DNA of 64,000 nucleotides, taken from Maribacter huludaoensis (GTDB taxonomy: Bacteria; Bacteroidota; Bacteroidia; Flavobacteriales; Flavobacteriaceae). The stretch lies in assembly GCF_029350945.1 (NCBI RefSeq), contig NZ_JARKMS010000003.1, positions 310,001 through 374,000 of the forward strand, read 5' to 3'. Position 1 is the first letter of the stretch; the number at the start of each line of letters is the position of its first letter. Below are positions 58,687-64,000 of this stretch, in pieces. Position numbers and translations under genes: made by a program. Under the pieces are notes generated by a model. That model searched no databases, was not told the DNA's origin, and worked only from the letters and a program-made list of their open reading frames with translations.

Positions 58687-59802
58687 TTACTTGCCAATTT
58701 CAAACAAAATAAACTGATTGAGTTGACTGCCGTAAAGATTGAAGTTGTTATCGGCAACCACAATTAAAGACCTTTTACCATTTTCAAAATTTGGTCCAAA
58801 CGTAATACCTTCAATATTGTCTACAATACCGTTTGTTAACTCATTTCTAATAGTATCAAAATTATACAAAAGCTTTTTGGTTGCCTTTGTGTAGTTTCTG
58901 TCTTTTAAACTTACAAAATTGCTTACGTCCGTTGCATTACTGGCATCTACATCATAAATTTTAACCGTGTTACCACCATCTTTGTACCCCATAGCGTAAG
59001 AACGTTCCAAAACTAAAAACTTATTGGTATCATATTCCAAAATTTCTACAACACCATTCAATTCAAAAGAATGCCCATTTTTAGCTTGCCTGGCCACATT
59101 ATCTAATTCGTACACTATTTCTTTTTCAAAACTACCGGTTTCTTTATTGATAAAAGCAATCCTTACTGGCGAATCAGTCTCGTCTACCGTTGGTTCATCG
59201 CCATCTTGTTTTAGTGGTAATTCCATTGCTGCCCAATATCCTTTTTGGAAATGATTTAAGGTTATACTTTCAAAAACACCATTATGACGAGGACCAAACT
59301 TTGGGTCAGCGAGAATTAAAAAGCGGTCTCTGATTTCAATTTCTTTAACGAATTTTCCTTTTGAATCTGAAATACGTACAAATGGGTTTACTCCATTATT
59401 GATATTACCTTCACTTGTCCAAATGAACGAGCCGTTATCATATCTTAAAGATTCTGGATCAATACTTCCTTTAGAAAAACCTAGACCATTTGTATCCTTA
59501 AGGATTGTGACCGATTTCATGAAGATGGAATCAAAACCATTTAAGTCGAACGAAATCTCAGCCTGATAAAATCTTGGAGATTCAGTATCATCACTGATCA
59601 AATAATAACTGCCATTTGCATAATCAATACTGGATAAGCCACCAACTTTAGTGCTGTTAAGAGCTGACTCTGCCGGCAGAACATACTCATCTACAAAACG
59701 TAAGTTTATAGTGGTTTCGGCTTCTTCGCTATCCTTTTTACTACCGCAAGACGTTATTATTAAAGCTGTGCATGCAAATAGCAATTTTACTACAATCCTC
59801 AT
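58687..59802 (-). CDS. esterase-like activity of phytase family lipoprotein
   Basis: The 371-residue lipoprotein (lipobox IITSCG) has the PF13449 beta-propeller pattern: GGLSSIDYANGSYYLISDDT, SIDPESLRYDNGSFIWTSEG and NIEGITFGPNF. The family includes extracellular phosphoesterases. It is likely surface or periplasmic and could release phosphate from organic esters. A putative promoter at 59932 would give a leader of about 120 nt that contains clustered mini-palindromes. Confidence 0.85.
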   Translation of the reverse strand: MRIVVKLLFACTALIITSCGSKKDSEEAETTINLRFVDEYVLPAESALNSTKVGGLSSIDYANGSYYLISDDTESPRFYQAEISFDLNGFDSIFMKSVTILKDTNGLGFSKGSIDPESLRYDNGSFIWTSEGNINNGVNPFVRISDSKGKFVKEIEIRDRFLILADPKFGPRHNGVFESITLNHFQKGYWAAMELPLKQDGDEPTVDETDSPVRIAFINKETGSFEKEIVYELDNVARQAKNGHSFELNGVVEILEYDTNKFLVLERSYAMGYKDGGNTVKIYDVDASNATDVSNFVSLKDRNYTKATKKLLYNFDTIRNELTNGIVDNIEGITFGPNFENGKRSLIVVADNNFNLYGSQLNQFILFEIGK

Positions 59803-59831
59803 TTTATTGGTTTTAATAGCGAAATTTTATT

Positions 59832-59869
59832 GGCACCGCCAAAGGGTATAATACCCCGAGGCTTGCCTC
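59832..59869. repeat. cluster of three adjacent mini-palindromes
   Basis: Three inverted repeats lie end to end: GGC-ACC-GCC (59832-59840), GGGTAT-A-ATACCC (59844-59856) and GAGGC-TT-GCCTC (59858-59869). They are GC-rich in an AT-rich spacer. The layout resembles REP/RAYT-type repeats, insertion-sequence ends or a structured mRNA leader. No transposase is nearby. Confidence 0.55.
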
Positions 59870-59931
59870 CAATTTAAAAGTTTATTTCCGTTGAATGTCT
59901 CATGGGGTTATCCTGAGGTGTTTTACTCTTG

Positions 59932-59939
59932 CAAAATTA
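59932..59939 (-). promoter_or_regulatory. putative -7 box of the phytase-like lipoprotein gene
   Basis: On the minus strand TAATTTTG matches TAnnTTTG, about 130 bases before the ATG at 59802, placing the mini-palindrome cluster inside the mRNA leader. Confidence 0.45.
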
Positions 59940-59983
59940 TTCAAAATAAAAAGGTTGTATCAAATTAAAAGAACAAAAAAGTC

Positions 59984-60763
59984 CTAAACCAATGTATTTG
60001 TTATAGAAAGTAAATTTTTAATTTTCTGAGTGTTGTATGCATCTGCGTGTGCTGTGGCATATGAACCTTTATCATTATCAAAATACTCATCTGATTTTGC
60101 TAAATCTGTCATACTTAAATTGTATAGAATGTCAACGCCTTTTTCTGCTGGTGACCAATGCTGTCCATAAGCTTCTTTAGCCATTTTGGTATTTAATAAG
60201 GAACCTGGATTTACTGCTACTACCGTAATTGATGGTTCTTGTTCCGCTAAATAAAAACTCCACATTGTCAATGCCAGTTTACTTTGTGCGTAAGCTTCGT
60301 TGGCGCCCAAGCCTGTTTTGCCTTCTAATGCTTGTAGATTTATAGTTGATTGCGCGGCAGAACTTAAATTCACAATTCTTGGTGCGTTTGATGCTTTTAA
60401 ATTTGCTAAGATGCCATTAGTTAATACATAAGGTGCAAAGTAATTTACCACAAACCGTATATCTGTAGTCCCACTACTACCGTTTGTCATTAAAACGCCT
60501 GCATTGTTGACTAAAACATCAATTACTGGCATTTTTTCTGCAACTTCTACAGCCATTTTTTTAACTGCACTTAAGTCTGAAAAGTCCGCTAAAAAGCCAA
60601 TAACATTTTCATTATTAGATTGTTGTTTTATTTCTTTTAAAGTAGCGTTTAATTTAGCATCACTCCTACCGTGAATGGCAACAAAGTGCCCTTCTTTAGC
60701 CAAACGCAAGGCTAGTAATTTACCTATACCGTCTGTACTTCCTGTTATTAAAATATGTTTCAT
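59984..60763 (-). CDS. short-chain dehydrogenase/reductase
   Basis: A 259-residue classical-type SDR with cofactor loop ITGSTDGIGKLLALRLA, NNAGVL, catalytic Ser in IVNLSSAAQST and Y-x3-K in EAYAQSKLALTMW. The C-terminal PGSLLNTKMAKEAYG also fits. I chose the ATG at 60763 over the in-frame TTG ten codons upstream. The substrate is unknown. Confidence 0.9.
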   Translation of the reverse strand: MKHILITGSTDGIGKLLALRLAKEGHFVAIHGRSDAKLNATLKEIKQQSNNENVIGFLADFSDLSAVKKMAVEVAEKMPVIDVLVNNAGVLMTNGSSGTTDIRFVVNYFAPYVLTNGILANLKASNAPRIVNLSSAAQSTINLQALEGKTGLGANEAYAQSKLALTMWSFYLAEQEPSITVVAVNPGSLLNTKMAKEAYGQHWSPAEKGVDILYNLSMTDLAKSDEYFDNDKGSYATAHADAYNTQKIKNLLSITNTLV

Positions 60764-60856
60764 TGTATTTTTTATGTTGATGAAAACTGGCAATATAACT
60801 ATTGCCAGTTTTATAATTTTATTTTTGTCTAATATAATAAACTACGCTTGCTGTAA

Positions 60857-61819
60857 TTAAAATGGTGCAACGATATCTTTAGGACCATCTGGCAAACTCC
60901 AACGTTGACGAGCCGTAACACTTTCCAAGGCAACATCTTTAATAGAGTCACTGCTACTACTCCCGTAACTGCTAGTACTACCACGTGGTATTTGCATACG
61001 GTCACCATATAACCAAACTACTAAATTACTACGTTGTCCGCTTGTAATTGGATGTGTTGCGTGTGGCACATTACCTCGATGGATTATGGCTTTACCCGGC
61101 TCAAAAATAGCTTGTACCGTTTTTCCTGAAGCTTTATCATAAAAATCGACTTCAGATCCTGTAAACTTTTCATCCGGTAAGTTAATGTTGATATTCAAGG
61201 TAGCCGCAGAAGCATCGGTATGTGCGTGCAAATCCTTGTCTTTGTCTGGATTGTACTGGATTGAAAATCCAAAAGTCTGATTGTCATAACCATAGGTTCC
61301 CAATAACAAACGTGCTATCGGACGCATAAACCGGTCCATCATATCATTATAAAAAGCCTGAAAATTAGGTGCTGCCAAATGCCCTTCAGAACGAGGGTCT
61401 AGCATCATTCCATATCGGTTTAGCTGTATGCCATAAGGCGCACGTTTTGGTATTCTTGAGTTTGCCACAGCTTCTAAATAGTTGCGAAAATCCGCTAAGC
61501 GATCTACATCAAAAAACTGTGCTACATAAACACCAGGTATAACTTCTTCCCATAAATCGGCAACAGCAGATTCTTTTTCCGGGTTTTCCCAAGCCTCTTT
61601 AATAGCTTTACGTAAACGTGGGTCTAGCAAAGTTTCGTCAGGAACTAGTAAATCGTCTTTGTTTTCTATTTCCCATTCTGCCCAAGCAGCTTCTAACAAT
61701 TTACGGTTTTCATTCCAAAATTGTGCAACTGATGGATCGCGTCTTAAGGATAATTCTCTTGATGGTACTTCTAAAGCACGAGCTTCTGCAAGTGCATTTG
61801 TATGTTCTATTGTTTTCAT
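60857..61819 (-). CDS. 2-oxoglutarate/Fe(II)-dependent oxygenase family protein
   Basis: The 320-residue protein has a double-stranded beta-helix oxygenase core in its second half: iron ligands H200-x-D202 in HAHTDASAATLNINI and H256 in HATHPITSGQRSNLVVW, with R263 able to bind 2-oxoglutarate. GKAIIHRGNVPH precedes it. The N-terminal half is helical and charged, and the C-terminus has a Ser-rich tract. It may hydroxylate a protein or small molecule. The pattern resembles prolyl-hydroxylase-like enzymes. Confidence 0.82.
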   Translation of the reverse strand: MKTIEHTNALAEARALEVPSRELSLRRDPSVAQFWNENRKLLEAAWAEWEIENKDDLLVPDETLLDPRLRKAIKEAWENPEKESAVADLWEEVIPGVYVAQFFDVDRLADFRNYLEAVANSRIPKRAPYGIQLNRYGMMLDPRSEGHLAAPNFQAFYNDMMDRFMRPIARLLLGTYGYDNQTFGFSIQYNPDKDKDLHAHTDASAATLNININLPDEKFTGSEVDFYDKASGKTVQAIFEPGKAIIHRGNVPHATHPITSGQRSNLVVWLYGDRMQIPRGSTSSYGSSSSDSIKDVALESVTARQRWSLPDGPKDIVAPF

Positions 61820-61868
61820 AATTATATGTTTTAAGTATAGCTACTGCTATTGTGTTTTTTATCTATAA

Positions 61869-61876
61869 CAAAATTA
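61869..61876 (-). promoter_or_regulatory. putative -7 box of the 2OG-Fe(II) oxygenase gene
   Basis: On the minus strand TAATTTTG matches TAnnTTTG, 49 bases before the ATG at 61819. The -33 is not clear. Confidence 0.4.
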
Positions 61877-61955
61877 CGCACAACCGGCTGTTCTGCTTTG
61901 GTAGTTAAAATGGTGGTTTTAGTAAAAAACAAGGTTTTGCTATGTTTTAAATGAA

Positions 61956-61979
61956 AAATGCCTCTAAAAAGAGGCATTT
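61956..61979 (-). terminator. intrinsic terminator of the quinone oxidoreductase gene
   Basis: A perfect 10-bp stem (AAATGCCTCT and complement) with an AAAA loop on the plus strand. On the minus strand it continues into TTTTTCATTT, 48 bp past the stop at 62028. Confidence 0.82.
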
Positions 61980-62027
61980 AACACTAGTAATCAACCATAA
62001 GGATACATTGCAAATCCTTATTTGTTT

Positions 62028-63011
62028 TTAGTTCTCAACTACTATTTTACCAATAGCTTTTCCGCTTTGTAAATGTGCGTAAGCATCACCAACTTCTTCT
62101 AACGAGAACTTGTTTTCATCTACTATTGGCGTTAAATGTCCTTCATTAGAAATTTCAGCCAAACGCTCTAAAATAGTACCGTGTGCATCTCTTTTAAAAT
62201 TATGCAACATTGGTATTAGCATAAATACCACGTGTAATGATGCTCCTTTAAAATGCAACGGAGTTAAGTCTAACTCACACAACGAAACCGTAGTAGAAAT
62301 ATGTCCGTTTAAGGCAACAGCTTCAATAGAATTGGTCAGGTTTGCACCACCAACGGTATCAAAAACCACATCAAAACCACCATCGGTATATTTTGCAGTA
62401 TAATCGGCTACTTTTTCAGTTTTAAAATCGATAAAGGTTGCGCCAAATTTTTCAACAATAGCTTTTTGATTATCCCCAGTACCTGTAGCAAAAACTTCTG
62501 CTCCAAAATACTTTGCCAATTGTACCGCTAAATGACCTACACCACCGGAACCACCGTGTACCAATACTTTCTGACCTTCTTTTACGCCTGCTCTTGTTAA
62601 ACCTTCGTAAGCTGTAATAGCTACTAATGGTAAAGCTGCAGTTTCGCGCATTGTTAAGCCTTTTGGTTTGTGCGCTACAAGGTTGCTATCCGCTACAATA
62701 TATTCCGTTAAGGTTCCTGGTAAATCGGCTAAACCGCCAGCGCAACCGTACACTTCATCGCCTACTTTAAAACCTTCTACGCCATCTCCAATCGACTCTA
62801 CAGTTCCTGAGAAATCCATACCTAATAAGGCTGGTGTAGCTGGCGATAATGGTAAATCGGTTCCCATATTCTTAATCATAGTGTCAATCGTATTTACACT
62901 AGATGCCGCTATTTTTACCAATACGTGATTTGCCTTTACCGCTGGTTTTTCAATTTCTGATACTTCGAAATTTCCGTTTTCTCCGTAGTTGTTTATAAGC
63001 ATTGCTTTCAT
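62028..63011 (-). CDS. zinc-type alcohol dehydrogenase/quinone oxidoreductase
   Basis: A 327-residue MDR-superfamily enzyme with GroES-like N-terminal domain (LLGMDFSGTVESIGDGVEGF), an NADPH loop (KVLVHGGSGGVGHLAVQLAK) and a quinone-oxidoreductase C-terminus (KIVVEN). The catalytic zinc ligands of true alcohol dehydrogenases are absent, so it is probably an NADPH:quinone or enone reductase. It lies downstream of the crotonase-family gene on the same strand, separated by a structured 158-bp spacer. Confidence 0.92.
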   Translation of the reverse strand: MKAMLINNYGENGNFEVSEIEKPAVKANHVLVKIAASSVNTIDTMIKNMGTDLPLSPATPALLGMDFSGTVESIGDGVEGFKVGDEVYGCAGGLADLPGTLTEYIVADSNLVAHKPKGLTMRETAALPLVAITAYEGLTRAGVKEGQKVLVHGGSGGVGHLAVQLAKYFGAEVFATGTGDNQKAIVEKFGATFIDFKTEKVADYTAKYTDGGFDVVFDTVGGANLTNSIEAVALNGHISTTVSLCELDLTPLHFKGASLHVVFMLIPMLHNFKRDAHGTILERLAEISNEGHLTPIVDENKFSLEEVGDAYAHLQSGKAIGKIVVEN

Positions 63012-63079
63012 ATCTAATCTTCTTTTATTTTTCGTTAATCTGTTTATCTGTGAAAATATCTCTAGCCTTAGACAGAGAC

Positions 63080-63169
63080 TTTATTCGCTATTCGCTGTGC
63101 GCAACACGCTCTAAGCTAACTGCGATATGCGATTGGCGTAAAGCTTGTAGCGCAAGGCGCTCGGCGCCC
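63080..63169. repeat. GC-rich structured intergenic repeat-like segment
   Basis: The segment contains two tandem ATTCGCT units and several short G/C inverted repeats (AGCGC-AAG-GCGCT and GGCGC...GCGCC). Its composition is unlike the AT-rich spacers elsewhere in the window. It resembles degenerate short-unit intergenic repeats seen in some Flavobacteriaceae. Function is not known. Confidence 0.45.
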
Positions 63170-64000
63170 TTAATTTACTTCTTGAATATCCATCACCATT
63201 TGTTCCCAATTCTTTTGGTTGTTATGGTCAAACTGAGCGCCATTCTCATCGGCGTAGGTGAATCTTTTTATGGCTGGTGTTCTGCTTGTAGCCTGAAACA
63301 ATTGGTAGGCTTCTTCTTTTAAAGCCTCTTTAATTGGCAAGTCTATGGATGCATAAACTGCACGTTTGCTAGCTGCAATAGAGTCTGCCGGAAATTTAGA
63401 AATGCGCTCTGCCAAAGCATCTACATAAGGTCCTATTTCGTCTGCGTCTAAAGCTTTGTTTATTGTTCCGAACTTTTCAGCTTCGTCTGCATCCCAATCT
63501 TTTGCACCCAAAATAATTTCAAGTGCTTTTCCAAGTCCTGTTTGTCTTGCCATACGTGAAGCGCCACCACCACAAGGTAAAATGCCCATACCTACTTCCA
63601 TTTGCATAAATTTGGCTTTTCCTCTAGCTGCGAAACGCATATCCAGTGCCAACGCCATTTCGTGTCCGCCACCACGTGCAAAACCTTCAATTTTAGCAAT
63701 AGTTGCTTGTGGCACGTTGCTCAATCTTTCTAAAATTGCTTGTAAGTCTAATAACTGTACTTCGTTTCTTGGTACCGCTTCCATAGACATATCTCTAAGT
63801 AAGTTGGTATCATAATGACATACCCAATAATCTGGATTTGAAGATTCAAAAACAACTACTTTTACGCTTCTATCGCGCTCTAATCGTAAACAAAGACTGC
63901 TTAAATCTGCAAGCATTTCTTGCCCTTGTACGTTTACAGGACCAAAGTTGATAGTCACTGTTAAAATTCCTCCTTTTTGTTCTGCCGTAAATGTTTGAAA
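63170..64000 (-). CDS. enoyl-CoA hydratase/isomerase family protein (partial)
   Basis: The crotonase-fold frame stays open to the window edge; the conserved N-terminal strand reads TFTAEQKGGILTVTINFGPV before the GTG at 63958, so the true start lies outside. The core has PQATIAKIEGFARGGGHEMA (oxyanion hole), the ARGKAKFMQMEVGMGILPCG region and a C-terminal helix set. It could hydrate or isomerise an acyl-CoA. The glutamates of classical hydratases are not clearly placed. Confidence 0.85.
   Translation of the reverse strand, partial: FQTFTAEQKGGILTVTINFGPVNVQGQEMLADLSSLCLRLERDRSVKVVVFESSNPDYWVCHYDTNLLRDMSMEAVPRNEVQLLDLQAILERLSNVPQATIAKIEGFARGGGHEMALALDMRFAARGKAKFMQMEVGMGILPCGGGASRMARQTGLGKALEIILGAKDWDADEAEKFGTINKALDADEIGPYVDALAERISKFPADSIAASKRAVYASIDLPIKEALKEEAYQLFQATSRTPAIKRFTYADENGAQFDHNNQKNWEQMVMDIQEVN

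Noticed and set aside
59832-59920. Insertion sequence
   Set aside because: No transposase ORF, target duplication or full terminal repeats are visible. Only a cluster of small palindromes is supported.

Overview
This AT-rich window looks like a chromosome segment from a marine member of the Flavobacteriaceae (Bacteroidetes). The evidence is the use of TAnnTTTG promoter -7 boxes with TTG/TTTG -33 boxes, the near absence of Shine-Dalgarno sequences, FecI/FecR/SusC-FecA-type outer-membrane systems, many lipoproteins with short lipoboxes and acidic linkers, and flavobacterial families such as Lacal_2735 and DUF6515-like proteins. Placement below family level is inference. I see no rRNA, tRNA, CRISPR array, prophage or intact insertion sequence.

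Left part (1-10.5 kb): a partial beta-propeller surface protein; a DUF1338 dioxygenase gene divergent from a LysR regulator; a caspase-like-fold hypothetical; a secreted hydrolase; then a tight seven-gene operon (4868-10461) of LemA, two GT4 glycosyltransferases, a MurG/GT28-like transferase, a two-helix membrane protein, a Cys-rich zinc-finger-like protein and a lipoprotein. The last four genes abut or overlap by a few bases.

10.5-17.5 kb: a TPP riboswitch followed by the thiamine cluster thiS-thiC-tenI/thiE-like-thiE-thiG-thiH. thiD and thiF are absent here. A convergent FAD amine-oxidase-like gene closes it. 17.5-20.4 kb holds small genes: two convergent DoxX-like proteins, a Lacal_2735 peptide, a DUF5995 gene without an AUG start, and a DUF1080 lipoprotein.

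20.5-28.1 kb is a probable metal-homeostasis regulon. A MerC-domain membrane protein and a Fur/Zur-type repressor are divergent from a compact promoter with two perfect palindromes. They are followed by a small His/Cys-containing membrane-anchored peptide, an ABC ATPase, a TonB-dependent receptor and two ABC-2/DUF3526-type permeases. 28.3-38.1 kb carries a lone receiver, a SPOR-like membrane protein and a FecI-FecR-FecA unit joined to a vanadium-haloperoxidase/PAP2-fold lipoprotein and a di-haem cytochrome c peroxidase lipoprotein, then an outer-membrane barrel gene.

38.3-54.5 kb: a FadH-like flavin/Fe-S oxidoreductase; a glycosidase-like lipoprotein divergent from a propeller lipoprotein broken by an in-frame amber codon; an iodotyrosine-deiodinase homologue; a DEAD-box helicase; a leishmanolysin-like metalloprotease; two patatin phospholipases; a TetR-controlled redox operon; an EamA transporter; and a half-helicase. 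54.5-64 kb: a DUF6515-like protein, a Kef-type K+/H+ antiporter with its KefF-like partner, MarC, a phytase-like esterase lipoprotein with a structured leader, an SDR, a 2-oxoglutarate/Fe(II) oxygenase, a quinone oxidoreductase and a crotonase-family gene cut by the window edge.
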